Shown here: in pieces, positions 1 to 7,910 of the stretch
Position numbering within the stretch: position 1 is the stretch's first letter
How the letters are laid out: the number at the start of each line of letters is the position of its first letter
NCBI GenBank assembly: GCA_030652575.1
Contig: JAUSQI010000156.1
Span: forward strand, 1-52,333
Length of the DNA: 52,333 bases
Origin: Stagnimonas sp.
Lineage (GTDB): Bacteria > Pseudomonadota > Gammaproteobacteria > Nevskiales > Nevskiaceae
Direction: 5' to 3'
The notes under the pieces: generated by a model
The model's input: only the letters and a program-made list of their open reading frames with translations
What the model was told of the DNA's origin: nothing
Databases searched by the model: none
Translations under genes and position numbers: made by a program

Positions 1-277
1 GGATTGAAACCGATGCCTCCAGCGCCTCCGCAGGCCAGCGCACGCGTCTCGCTCGGCTTCAACGCCGAGCGCGGATTGAAACCAATACCTGTGCCGCCTG
101 CAAACGGCTGGAATGCTTGTCTCGCTCGGCTTCAACGCCGAGCGCGGATTGAAACGGAAAGCCAGTTGGGGTCAATCATGCTCAGGAAAGTCTCGCTCGG
201 CTTCAACGCCGAGCGCGGATTGAAACCGTTGCAGGCACCAGCGACTCGGCTATCTGCTGGGTCTCGCTCGGCTTCAA
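1..277 (+). CRISPR. CRISPR array, trailer end (4 spacers visible)
   Basis: Three complete identical 37-base repeats lie at 46-82, 119-155 and 190-226. The last 10 bases of another occupy 1-10, and a truncated terminal copy occupies 261-277. Each repeat starts GTCTCGCTCGGC, has an 8-bp palindrome (CGCTCGGC / GCCGAGCG) around a TTCAAC loop, and ends GGATTGAAAC. Spacers are 35, 36, 34 and 34 bases (11-45, 83-118, 156-189, 227-260), all different. The final repeat matches for 17 bases and then diverges. A degenerate repeat marks the leader-distal end, and the ATTGAAAC 3' end is the usual crRNA 5'-handle side, so transcription is inferred left to right with the leader off the left edge. No cas gene is in the window. 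The repeat ending suits class 1 (type I or III) systems, but I cannot name the subtype. Confidence 0.96.
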
Positions 278-431
278 TGCATAAAACCGCTCAGTTGCCC
301 GCCAACGCCGAATCGATTGACCCCGAAACACCACCGAATCTGACCATCGCCGCCAGCAAGTTGACCCGCATCACCAACTCGCTGACCGCTGCTGGCCGTT
401 GAGTTGGACTACCGCTTCAAATGTGAGGCCG
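278..431. other. Intergenic between CRISPR trailer and toxin gene
   Basis: These 154 bases separate the truncated last repeat from the stop of the toxin gene. I see no gene, RNA or further repeat copy. The open frame that runs from the array into this stretch is only the repeats read as codons. Confidence 0.6.
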
Positions 432-878
432 CTAATTCTGCTTCGCGGCATATTTGAAGGCAGCGCTCAGCCGAGGCATGGTCAAGGCGTGGACTGTGCC
501 CAGTTTTGGTACGGGCCCATACATGGGCGCAAATGGCACCGCGAACCACTCATCGGTGTAGTCGAGCAAGATGATTTTGGCGAGGTCGAACTTCGTGCTG
601 GAAGAAAGGCCGGCACTGCGGTATTCAACCGGGTGCTCATCAACGGTGATCTCTATCTCGGTTGGATAGAGCTTTGCGCGATTGCTGGTCGCGTAGCAGA
701 CCTTCACTCGATAGACCGCAGGCCTATCGGGCGCTGGCGGAAACACTTGCAGCAGGATCGCGGGCCGCGGCTTGGGGCCGGGCGACGGTCTGACCAGATT
801 CTCCGGGAAGCGGCACAGCACCACATCCGCCGCCATCGGCAGAGGGAATGGAATCGCATCCGGTTTCACAGACGGCAT
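432..878 (-). CDS. PemK/MazF-like toxin of a type II toxin-antitoxin pair
   Basis: A 148-residue protein with the SH3-like MazF/PemK pattern: an early beta strand (ADVVLCRFP, about residues 17-25), a KPRPAILL segment (about 36-43), a VCYATSN strand near 60, and GLSSSTKFDL near 90, the typical family position of a conserved Thr-Lys. Members are sequence-specific mRNA endoribonucleases neutralised by a cognate antitoxin; that activity is inferred here. It follows the antitoxin gene by 9 bases. Its Shine-Dalgarno (GAGG) overlaps the antitoxin TGA stop, which indicates coupled translation and supports the ATG at 878. It lies about 150 bases from the CRISPR trailer end. Catalytic residues were not mapped. 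Confidence 0.72.
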   Translation of the reverse strand: MPSVKPDAIPFPLPMAADVVLCRFPENLVRPSPGPKPRPAILLQVFPPAPDRPAVYRVKVCYATSNRAKLYPTEIEITVDEHPVEYRSAGLSSSTKFDLAKIILLDYTDEWFAVPFAPMYGPVPKLGTVHALTMPRLSAAFKYAAKQN

Positions 879-887
879 GACCCGTCC

Positions 888-1163
888 TCAGATGATTGAG
901 CTGAGAGGCTCGTCCATCATGGTCTGATCGACACGCTTCGCAATTGCCGCGTAATGCTTGTCGGTCAAGGTCAAGTAGTCCAACCCGTACTGAGGCAGGG
1001 CGTGCGCGATGTATTGGGCCAGGGCCTCGTGGATAAGCTGTGTCTCTGTCATGCCCAAGGCCTCTGCTGCTTGCAGAGCGCGCCGCCTGGTGACGCCGTG
1101 TGGCGTGTCGCTACCGCGCCAACGGAGCAAGGTCTTTTCGGAGATTTGAGCAATGGCGTTCAT
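888..1163 (-). CDS. Putative antitoxin upstream of MazF-like toxin
   Basis: A 91-residue protein starting MNAIAQISEK. I chose the ATG at 1163 over a TTG at 1190 because a GGAG lies about 10 bases upstream of it. The middle is helical and rich in Ala/Leu (GMTETQLIHEALAQYIAHAL), resembling ribbon-helix-helix or helix-rich antitoxin segments. The C-terminus is acidic and polar, suiting a toxin-binding tail. The antitoxin-first order and 9-base gap to the toxin support the role more than the sequence does. An AT-rich direct repeat upstream (1200-1218) is a plausible autoregulation site. I do not recognise the exact antitoxin family. Confidence 0.6.
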   Translation of the reverse strand: MNAIAQISEKTLLRWRGSDTPHGVTRRRALQAAEALGMTETQLIHEALAQYIAHALPQYGLDYLTLTDKHYAAIAKRVDQTMMDEPLSSII

Positions 1164-1199
1164 GTGCGAACAACTCCAACAGGGAGGCAATGCGGAATG

Positions 1200-1218
1200 T
1201 ATATCATAAATATATCAT
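1200..1218 (-). promoter_or_regulatory. Direct-repeat operator candidate / promoter of TA pair
   Basis: Two exact 8-base copies of TATATCAT (ATGATATA on the gene strand) sit at 1200-1207 and 1211-1218, an 11-base period of about one helical turn. They are in a strikingly AT-rich island in GC-rich DNA, 36 bases upstream of the antitoxin start. TA operons are usually autorepressed at such sites; binding here is inferred. The same bases could provide a -10-like element. Confidence 0.5.
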
Positions 1219-1307
1219 TCACTCCTGCCGGTCAGGCCATCCCAATGGTTAAAAGGATTGGGGGACTCTGGTCAACCGAGTTGGCTGTAAGAGTGATGTC
1301 CCAGGTT

Positions 1308-2225
1308 TTAACGGTCCAGCTCCACTCCACGCAGCCGGAGCTTGGTCTTCAGCTCTGGCAACGCAGCCTGTGCCGCGCGCTCGCCGGCAAGAATCGCGCG
1401 GTGCTTGCCCTCGAAATCGGTGGAACTGATGCTGCTCATGTCCGGCACGATCAGCACGTCGGCGAGCGGATATTCGGACTCGCGAATGGTCTTGCCCATG
1501 ATGCCGAAGGTCTTCATCACCACGTCGAGCTTGCCCTGCGCCTCGCGCTGGTCCGGGGGTGCGGCGACATCGACGGCGATGACGAAGTCGGCACCCAGCT
1601 TCTTGGCATAGCGGATCGGCACCACGCTGACCAGGCCACCATCCACATATTCGGCACCGTTGATGAGCGTGGGGGCGAACACGCCGGGCACGGCGGACGA
1701 GGCCTGCACGGCCTGCCCGGTTTCGCCGCGCTCGAACAGGATGGCTTCGCCGGTACGCAGATTGGCCGCGACGCAGGCGAACTTCATCGGCAGCTTTTCC
1801 AACGGGCGGTTGCCGACCGCGGTGTTGACGAACTTTCGCAGGGCATCGCCGCGGATCAACCCTTTGCCGAACAGTGTCCAGTCGGCGACGGTGGCGCGGT
1901 CCAGATCAAACGCCATCTGTTGCAAGTCGAAACCCGAGTAGCCCGCCGCAAACAGCGCGCCCGCCACCGAGCCGGCGCTGGTGCCCACGACGAGGTCGAC
2001 CTTGAGGCCGTGGCTTTCGAGCACCTTGATGACACCGATGTGGGCAAAGCCGCGCGCCGCACCACCGCCCAGCGCCAGCGCAATACGCGGTGGTGGCGTC
2101 TCGGGCGTTTCGATCACGGGCGGCGTGGCGACCACCGGCGCTGGCTTGCTGCCAAACACACCGCAGGCGCTCAAGGCCAGCGTTGCCACCATCACCATGC
2201 TGTTTTGCCAGGCTGGACGCATCAT
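1308..2225 (-). CDS. Patatin-like phospholipase lipoprotein (RssA type)
   Basis: A 305-residue lipoprotein. The signal peptide ends in a lipobox (LSAC, Cys21), followed by a Pro/Thr linker. The patatin core begins RIALALGGGAARG (about 47-59, oxyanion loop). The nucleophile elbow is GTSAG with Ser83, and the catalytic Asp lies in VDGG (near 195). This is the Ser-Asp dyad of bacterial patatin-like lipid acyl hydrolases. Lipidation places it in the envelope. It starts 48 bases after the TPR-DUF1329 gene and is the last gene of the long minus-strand operon running from 10276. A lipase here suggests hydrolysis of lipid handled by the TonB system, but the substrate is unknown. Confidence 0.88.
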   Translation of the reverse strand: MMRPAWQNSMVMVATLALSACGVFGSKPAPVVATPPVIETPETPPPRIALALGGGAARGFAHIGVIKVLESHGLKVDLVVGTSAGSVAGALFAAGYSGFDLQQMAFDLDRATVADWTLFGKGLIRGDALRKFVNTAVGNRPLEKLPMKFACVAANLRTGEAILFERGETGQAVQASSAVPGVFAPTLINGAEYVDGGLVSVVPIRYAKKLGADFVIAVDVAAPPDQREAQGKLDVVMKTFGIMGKTIRESEYPLADVLIVPDMSSISSTDFEGKHRAILAGERAAQAALPELKTKLRLRGVELDR

Positions 2226-2273
2226 GAGGCTCGGTGGGTTTTCAGGGCGGCCGGATCGTAGCCGAGCGCGGTG

Positions 2274-4871
2274 TCAGCGTGCATATCGGGAGCGCACCGC
2301 GGCAGGCAGAAAATCGCTCTGCTTCATGTCGGTCACCTCGCGGGGCGGCACGTCCTCGCCGAACAGGCGGTTGATGAAATAGCGCCCGTCTTTCAGATCG
2401 TAGGTGATGACCGGCAAGGTGTTGGTGGACTGGTTCTCGTAGAGCATCACCAGATGGCCTTCCTGGAAGCGCCAGAGTCGGCCCTCGCGGTCTTCGTTCT
2501 CGACCAGCACCACGTTCCAGGAATCCTCGTCCACGTAGAAGGTGCGCTTGCCGAACGCATGGCGCTTGCCGCCACGCTCGGTGGCCTCGATCACCCAGAC
2601 CCGATGCAATTCATAGCGCGTCGCAGCCTGGTTGAAATGTCCCGGCTTCAACAGCTGCGGATACTTCCAGCTGCCATCGCTGATGCGATAGGCGTTGTAA
2701 GGGATGTACAGCTCACGCTTGCCGGTGAGCTTCCACACATAGCGGTCGAAGGCACCGTTGTACATGTCGACCATGTCGATGAACTGGATGCCGTCGCTGC
2801 CGGGGAAGGGCTGGTCGTAACCCACCGGCGGCACGCGGAACATCTTGGGGATCTTGGGCGGAATCACCCAGACATCGCGGCTGTCCTTCTCGGAGTTCGC
2901 GGTCTCGTGCACGAGGGCGGTGAAGTCCACCGCATTCGCCGTCTCGCCGAACCAGGTGAGGTAGTAGAGCAGCACATTGCTGGTCTTCATGTCCGCCGGG
3001 TACTTGAGATTGGCGTAGCGGTAGAGCACCCGCTCGGTCTGCTTGAGGTATTGCGGCGCACCACTGGGACGCACGATGGCCTGCGTCGATTGCGTCTGCG
3101 TCGCGTCGCCGCGATAGCGCGTACGGTGGTTCCACATGACCTCCACACCGTTCTTCGGCTGGCCGAAAGGAAAGCCCAGGCGCGCCCCAGAAAGTGCATC
3201 CGACCCCAGCAGCTTCGTCGTCGCCAAGTTGGCCTGTGTCGCGTCGTAGATCGCCTGCGGATAAGCGACGCTGCGGCGCGTGGTGAACACCGGCATCGTG
3301 TAGTCGGGATATTTCGCGAACAGTGCGCGGTGGCCCGGCGAGAGATTGCCCGCGTACTTCGCGGCCGTGGCGGCCGTGATGGTGAACAACGGTTTGTCAC
3401 CCGGATACGGATCGACCAGACGGCCACCTTTCTGGTAGCCCGCGGGGATCTTCGCGGTCGTGATGCCGCCCTCCCACATCGGGATGCGGCCATCCGGCGT
3501 GCCGCTCTTGTCGGCGCCGATGGGCGTGAGCAGGGCGCTTCCACTGCTGCTGGCGCTCTGCGTCGCACTCGGCAGGTAGGCTTCTTCAGCCACACCCTCG
3601 ATGCGCACCGGCGCACCCGAAAACTTGTCGGCCATCGTCACCGTGCCGGCATTGCGCGGGCGGCGGTTGCTGAGCGCGGCCAATGCTTCTTCACGCGCCG
3701 CACCGCTTTGCAGGTAGCGCAGCCAGTCGGTGGCGAGCTTCTTCGATTGCGGATAGGTCGCCGCCTGCTGAAAGGCCTGCGCAGCCGCATCGACATCCGC
3801 CTGCTGGTACTGCGCCATCGCCAGCGTCATCCACGCCGGGCCGCTTTTGGCCCCGGCCTGGATCGCCTTCTGCAGGCTGTTGGCGGCGCGGGCGTAATCC
3901 TCGCGGTCCATCTGCAGCTGGCCGATCTGCAACAGGCGCTGCGCGTTGGGCTCGATGCGGTTGGCCTCCTCCAGCGCGGTCGCGGCCAGGCCCGGCTCGC
4001 GGGCGCGCGACCAGAGTGCGCCGAGCGTGGCCCAGTTGTCGGCGGTTTTGGCGATCAGGCCCTGTTCGATCCAGGTCTGCGCCTGCGAGGCGGCCGCGAA
4101 CGGCGCGCCGATCTGGGCGGTGAGCGTCACCAGTTGCAGGCGCTCTTGCGCGTTCTTCAAATGGCCCTGGCGACCGGCCAGTTCGAGCACGCCGGCGGCG
4201 CGTTCCTTGTCGCCGGCCTTGAGCGCCAGGGCAGCCAGTTGCAACCAGTTGTCGCGCTCCTGCGGCTGCGCTTTCACCCGCTCCTGCAATAGCGGCAGCG
4301 CCTCCGCTTCGCGGCCGGCGGCGAGCAGGCTGGCGAGCAGCGCGCGCTTCCACGTGGGATCAGGATTGGGCACCGCCGCGATGCCTTTCTTGAGCCAGAC
4401 GATGGCGTCGTTGAAGCGCTTCGCCTCGGCATAGCCGGCACCGAGGGCGATGAAGATTTCCGGCGGCGCACCCGGCTCCTTCGTGCGCTTTTCGAGCATC
4501 GGGATCTGCGCCTTGTAGTTGCCGGCCTTGAGCGCGGGCATGCTGGCGGCGGAGAGCGCCTTCACGTCCTCCCGCATCTGCACCGCCGCCGGGCCCGAGA
4601 GCGCGTTGAGGCCCAGCGCCTGCTCCAGATACTTCTTGGCTTCGGGGTAATTCTTGGCCGCCGCCGAGGCACCAGCGAGTTCGCGCAGCAGCATGGCCTT
4701 GGCGTAAGGGTCGGTCACGGCCTGCAATTGCGCCTTCAGATCCGCCGGGGCCTGCTGCGCGGATGGCGTTTCGATCTCGCGGGTTTCGCTGCGGTACTGC
4801 TGGGCGTTCGTCGCGTTGCAGAGCAACGCGGCGGAAAAGAGAGCCCAACGCAGTGCGCGCACCGTCTTCAT
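2274..4871 (-). CDS. TPR repeat + DUF1329 fusion protein of TonB2-type operon
   Basis: An 865-residue protein with a signal peptide (MKTVRALRWALFSAALL..., cleavage near ATNAQQ). Residues about 30-430 are TPR-like helical repeats rich in Ala/Leu with recurring LGAGYAEAKRF, LLAAGREAEA and ALKAGDKERA units. From about 445 (LLTPIGADKSG...IPMWEGG) to the end it matches DUF1329, a periplasmic or outer-membrane family with a LolA/LolB-like fold. The ATG at 4871 overlaps the TonB stop (ATGA), so it is translationally coupled to tonB. A TPR protein at the end of a TonB2-type cluster is expected; the fused DUF1329 domain is the unusual part. Inferred role: periplasmic or outer-membrane adaptor for a hydrophobic ligand or lipoprotein, powered or recruited by the TonB complex. 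Confidence 0.85.
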   Translation of the reverse strand: MKTVRALRWALFSAALLCNATNAQQYRSETREIETPSAQQAPADLKAQLQAVTDPYAKAMLLRELAGASAAAKNYPEAKKYLEQALGLNALSGPAAVQMREDVKALSAASMPALKAGNYKAQIPMLEKRTKEPGAPPEIFIALGAGYAEAKRFNDAIVWLKKGIAAVPNPDPTWKRALLASLLAAGREAEALPLLQERVKAQPQERDNWLQLAALALKAGDKERAAGVLELAGRQGHLKNAQERLQLVTLTAQIGAPFAAASQAQTWIEQGLIAKTADNWATLGALWSRAREPGLAATALEEANRIEPNAQRLLQIGQLQMDREDYARAANSLQKAIQAGAKSGPAWMTLAMAQYQQADVDAAAQAFQQAATYPQSKKLATDWLRYLQSGAAREEALAALSNRRPRNAGTVTMADKFSGAPVRIEGVAEEAYLPSATQSASSSGSALLTPIGADKSGTPDGRIPMWEGGITTAKIPAGYQKGGRLVDPYPGDKPLFTITAATAAKYAGNLSPGHRALFAKYPDYTMPVFTTRRSVAYPQAIYDATQANLATTKLLGSDALSGARLGFPFGQPKNGVEVMWNHRTRYRGDATQTQSTQAIVRPSGAPQYLKQTERVLYRYANLKYPADMKTSNVLLYYLTWFGETANAVDFTALVHETANSEKDSRDVWVIPPKIPKMFRVPPVGYDQPFPGSDGIQFIDMVDMYNGAFDRYVWKLTGKRELYIPYNAYRISDGSWKYPQLLKPGHFNQAATRYELHRVWVIEATERGGKRHAFGKRTFYVDEDSWNVVLVENEDREGRLWRFQEGHLVMLYENQSTNTLPVITYDLKDGRYFINRLFGEDVPPREVTDMKQSDFLPAAVRSRYAR

Positions 4872-5635
4872 TGCGGGTAATTGAACTCGCAATCGTCGGG
4901 ATTCATCGGCACCCGCTGCTTCACCTCGCGGGCGTTCTTGTAGGGCGCGTAGATCCAGTTGCTGACGCTCTCGATGGCCGCCGCCTCGTAGACGCCGCGC
5001 GGGTCGGCATCGACGATTTTCACGTCCTGCACGCGGCCGTTGGGCATGACGGTGAACACCACCTCCACCCAGCCTTTCAGCTTCTGTTTGCAGGCCCACT
5101 CCGGCATCTGCGGACGGGCGGTGGAGAGCGGCACCAGCGTCTTGCCCTCGAAGGACTTGCCGGTGGCAAAGCCCTTGCCGCCGCCTCCCCCACCACCGCC
5201 ACCGCCGCCGCTGAACCCCCCGAAGCCGGCGCCCAGCCCGTTGCCGAGGCTGCCCAGCCCACCCAGCCCGGTCGCAGCCCCGGTGACAGCGCCGACGTTC
5301 ACCGTCACCGGCCCGGCGTCGATGGCGACATTGGTCAGCGCCGGCGCGCCGGAAGAAATATCCGGCCGCGCCAGCGCGGGCGGTGCATCCGGTGGTGGCG
5401 GCGGTACGTTCTGCGGCAGCTCCTGCGGCGGCTCGGGCGTATCCGGCTGCGGCGTGACCTTGACGATCTGCACGCCGTCGATGGCCGGGCCTTCGTTCAC
5501 CGCCAAGAACTCGCGCGGCGTGATGGCCCAGTGCAGAAACGCGAACAGCAGCAACACCGCCAGCGCACCGAGCAAGGGTGCGACGAGCCAGCGCCGCAGC
5601 GCACTAGCGTTCTGGGGTTGCGGCAATCGAGACAT
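4868..5635 (-). CDS. tonB: TonB-family energy transducer
   Basis: A 255-residue protein. It has a short cytoplasmic N-terminus and one membrane anchor (about residues 18-38, VAPLLGALAVLLLFAFLHW). A Pro-rich periplasmic segment with ELPQNVPPPPPDAPP (about 73-87) follows, then a Gly-rich stretch with 11 consecutive Gly (about 149-159). The C-terminal TonB domain (LKGWVEVVFTVMPNGRV, ending WIYAPYK...) spans about 180-255. It would transmit proton-motive force from ExbB/ExbD to outer-membrane receptors. The start at 5635 lies inside the end of exbD (32-base overlap) and the stop overlaps the next gene. The polyglycine linker in place of a longer Pro/Lys rod is distinctive. Confidence 0.9.
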   Translation of the reverse strand: MSRLPQPQNASALRRWLVAPLLGALAVLLLFAFLHWAITPREFLAVNEGPAIDGVQIVKVTPQPDTPEPPQELPQNVPPPPPDAPPALARPDISSGAPALTNVAIDAGPVTVNVGAVTGAATGLGGLGSLGNGLGAGFGGFSGGGGGGGGGGGKGFATGKSFEGKTLVPLSTARPQMPEWACKQKLKGWVEVVFTVMPNGRVQDVKIVDADPRGVYEAAAIESVSNWIYAPYKNAREVKQRVPMNPDDCEFNYPQ

Positions 5636-6011
5636 TGGCGACCCCGGCCAGTCGCGCCTGATCCATCGCTTCGACCATCAAACCCGCACGCGCGTCCTTG
5701 TCGGCCTGGATGATGACGGCGGCATCCGGGTGCGCGGCGTGCAGCTTGGCGACGAGGCCGCGCACGGCGCGGATATCCACGCGCTGCTTGTCCACATACA
5801 CCTCGTTGTTGGCGCTGATGCCGACGAAGATGCTGGCCTTTGCCTCCTTCACGGCGGTCTTGGCCGAAGGGCGGTTGACCTTGATGCCGGACTCGCTCAC
5901 GAAGGCGGCGCTGATGATGAAGAAGATCAGCAGGTTGAGGAAAAAATCCAGCATCGGAGCGAGGTCGATGCCCGTTTCTTCCACGGGCGGGTTGTGGCGG
6001 CGGAACCTCAT
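5604..6011 (-). CDS. exbD: ExbD/TolR-family biopolymer transport protein
   Basis: A 135-residue protein with one N-terminal membrane segment (about residues 19-41) carrying the essential acidic residue in IDLAPMLDFFLNLLIFF (Asp22). A periplasmic domain follows, including VYVDKQRV and AAVIIQADKDAR. With ExbB it forms the proton channel that energises TonB. Its ATG at 6011 overlaps the exbB stop (ATGA) and it runs 32 bases into tonB. Length and order match ExbD2 of TonB2-type clusters. Confidence 0.92.
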   Translation of the reverse strand: MRFRRHNPPVEETGIDLAPMLDFFLNLLIFFIISAAFVSESGIKVNRPSAKTAVKEAKASIFVGISANNEVYVDKQRVDIRAVRGLVAKLHAAHPDAAVIIQADKDARAGLMVEAMDQARLAGVANVSIAATPER

Positions 6012-6526
6012 TTCGCGTCCTCCAGCGCCAATAAACTTTGCAGCTCATCGGTCTCGCGCCGGGCACGCGCCGTGTAGTGATGCGCCGAGTACATGCCGCT
6101 GAGCGCGACGGCCAAACCCGAGAGTGTCGCGATCATCGCCTGGCTGACGCCATCGGCCATTGCGCGTGGCTCGCTGCGGCCCTTGATGGCCATCACGTCG
6201 AATACTTCCAGCATGCCGCCGACGGTGCCGAGCAGGCCCAGCAAGGGGCAGATGGGGATCAGCGCCCGCATCATCGGCAGCGTCGCGTTCATCGCCACCG
6301 AGAGTTCACCGATCATGGCCGTGCGGATGCGCCGGGCCGTCCACGAAGAGCGTTCGCGGCGCGCCTGCCAGCGGTTCGCGGCATCGGCGCGGGCCTGCGG
6401 AAAGACTTTCCAGAACCACCAGACCCGCTCGGCGATCAGCGTCCACAGCGTCACCGCCGTGGCCAGAATCCACCACACCACCCAGCCGCCGGCATCGACG
6501 AACTCCTGGATGCCGGTGAACGGCAT
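6008..6526 (-). CDS. exbB: ExbB/TolQ/MotA-family proton channel protein
   Basis: A 172-residue protein starting MPFTGIQEFVDAGG. I chose the ATG at 6526 because GAGG lies 8 bases upstream; a GTG at 6553 is the alternative and would overlap the previous gene by 17 bases. The first membrane segment is at about 18-36. The hallmark LIPICPLLGLLGTVGGM pair of helices is at about 95-140, with VSQAMIATLSGLAVAL continuing it. It is the short ExbB2-type subunit working with the longer TtpC-like paralogue just upstream. Confidence 0.9.
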   Translation of the reverse strand: MPFTGIQEFVDAGGWVVWWILATAVTLWTLIAERVWWFWKVFPQARADAANRWQARRERSSWTARRIRTAMIGELSVAMNATLPMMRALIPICPLLGLLGTVGGMLEVFDVMAIKGRSEPRAMADGVSQAMIATLSGLAVALSGMYSAHHYTARARRETDELQSLLALEDAK

Positions 6527-6536
6527 GGTGAACGCC

Positions 6537-7910
6537 TCAAGCACGGAGCGCACCTTCTTGCTGTGACTCGATGCGCTCGGCCAAGAGGCCCGCAGACTGC
6601 TCGTCCAGCACCTGGATGATCGCGCGAGACCGCGAGGCGAGAATGGCGTTGATGAACAGCAGCGGGATGGCGATGCCGAGACCCAGCACCGTCGCGATCA
6701 TGGCCTTGGAGATACCGCCCGCCATCAGCTTGGGGTCGCTCGAACCCGCCTCGGTGATGACCTGGAATGTCTCGATCATTCCCGCCACCGTGCCGAGCAA
6801 ACCCAGCAAGGGGCCAGCGGCAATCACCAGACGGATGAATTGCTGGAAGCGCTCGATATCCGGCGTCTCCTTCAGCACCGCCTCGGAGAGTCTCAGCTCC
6901 AATACTTCCGGATCGTGCTTCTCGACATCGTTCTTGAACACCTGCAGCACGCGGCCCAGCGGGTTGTCGTCGCGCGGCTGTGCAGGCGTGGCGAGCTGGC
7001 GCTTCACGCTGGCATCGATGCGCAGCAGGAACTGCAATTGGTAGATCGCCACCACCGCCGCCAGCAGGCCGACGAAGATGATGACGTAACCCGGCCAGCC
7101 GCCTTGGTGGATGCGCTCCTCGAAGCCCGGCCGCTCCACCTGCAGGGCCAGCAGGCCGCCGCGCGTGGGGTCGATGAGGATGGGGGCGAGACCACTGGTG
7201 GCTTCGCTGAAATCCTCCGCCAGCGCGCGGTCGCTGCGCGCGGGCTGGCGCGACAGCGCACTCAGGCCGGTGCCGCCCTCGGGCACCACCAGATAGTCGC
7301 GGCCGGCAAACGCGGTGAAGGCACCGACGCGCACCACATCCACCGTGCTCTTGGTACCCAGCGGATTGACCACTTCGGCCTTGAAACGCGCCGACTTGCC
7401 CTGCTCGGTCATCTCCTGTTGCAGCGTGTACCAGAAGGCTTCGAGCTGGTTGATGCTGGGCAGCGCCGGGTTCTTGGCAATGGCGTCGAGCTTGGCGATG
7501 CGCTGCGGAAACTGCGCGTTGACGAAGCTCTCGGCCAGCACCGGCGTCAGGTCGGCCGCGGCCGTGCGCGCGGCGGCGTAGACCTGCACAAAGTCGCCCG
7601 AGCGCGCGGTGAGTTGCGCTTTAAGTGCTGCGATATCGCGCTGGTTGGCATCGAAGCGGCCCTTCACGCCGGCCACGCGCGCCTCCACGCCGGCGCGTTC
7701 GGCTTCGGCTTTTTGCAGCAGTGCGGCCTGCTCGGCCTTGTTCTTGATGAAACGCTGCTCACGCTCCTGGTTGATCTTGCTGGTCTGCTGCGCGGACTCG
7801 CGCACCTGATTCAACAGGGCATCGAGACCTGTGGGTGTGGTCTGCGCGTGGGCCGTTGTCACGAGGCCCAGCAACAGTGCCAATGAAAGACGCACGGTGC
7901 GGGCGCTCAC
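6537..7910 (-). CDS. TtpC-like ExbB/TolQ-family protein with long periplasmic domain
   Basis: A 457-residue protein with a signal peptide (ends TTAHAQ) and a coiled-coil-rich periplasmic region (about 30-130). An alpha/beta periplasmic section follows to about 265, then a membrane segment (GYVIIFVGLLAAVVAIY). The C-terminal MotA/TolQ/ExbB domain contains AAGPLLGLLGTVAGM and ISKAMIATVLGLGIAIPLLF. This matches TtpC, the extra component required by TonB2 systems in Vibrio. The GTG start at 7910 overlaps the DUF3450 stop by 4 bases and has a strong SD (GGAGGTGA). It belongs to the same operon as exbB-exbD-tonB. Confidence 0.87.
   Translation of the reverse strand: MSARTVRLSLALLLGLVTTAHAQTTPTGLDALLNQVRESAQQTSKINQEREQRFIKNKAEQAALLQKAEAERAGVEARVAGVKGRFDANQRDIAALKAQLTARSGDFVQVYAAARTAAADLTPVLAESFVNAQFPQRIAKLDAIAKNPALPSINQLEAFWYTLQQEMTEQGKSARFKAEVVNPLGTKSTVDVVRVGAFTAFAGRDYLVVPEGGTGLSALSRQPARSDRALAEDFSEATSGLAPILIDPTRGGLLALQVERPGFEERIHQGGWPGYVIIFVGLLAAVVAIYQLQFLLRIDASVKRQLATPAQPRDDNPLGRVLQVFKNDVEKHDPEVLELRLSEAVLKETPDIERFQQFIRLVIAAGPLLGLLGTVAGMIETFQVITEAGSSDPKLMAGGISKAMIATVLGLGIAIPLLFINAILASRSRAIIQVLDEQSAGLLAERIESQQEGALRA

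Noticed and set aside
11-260. Spacers matching sequence elsewhere in the window (self-targeting)
   Set aside because: I saw no match to any of the four spacers by eye within the window; a genome and phage search would be needed.
4-402. Open frame over the CRISPR array with a repeating VSLGFNAERGLKP pattern
   Set aside because: It is the CRISPR repeat read as codons; the periodic peptide is the array itself.
2271-4292. Plus-strand open frame of 673 codons opposite the TPR-DUF1329 gene
   Set aside because: Antisense shadow of a high-GC gene: Arg/His/Gly-rich, no domain, no ribosome-binding site.
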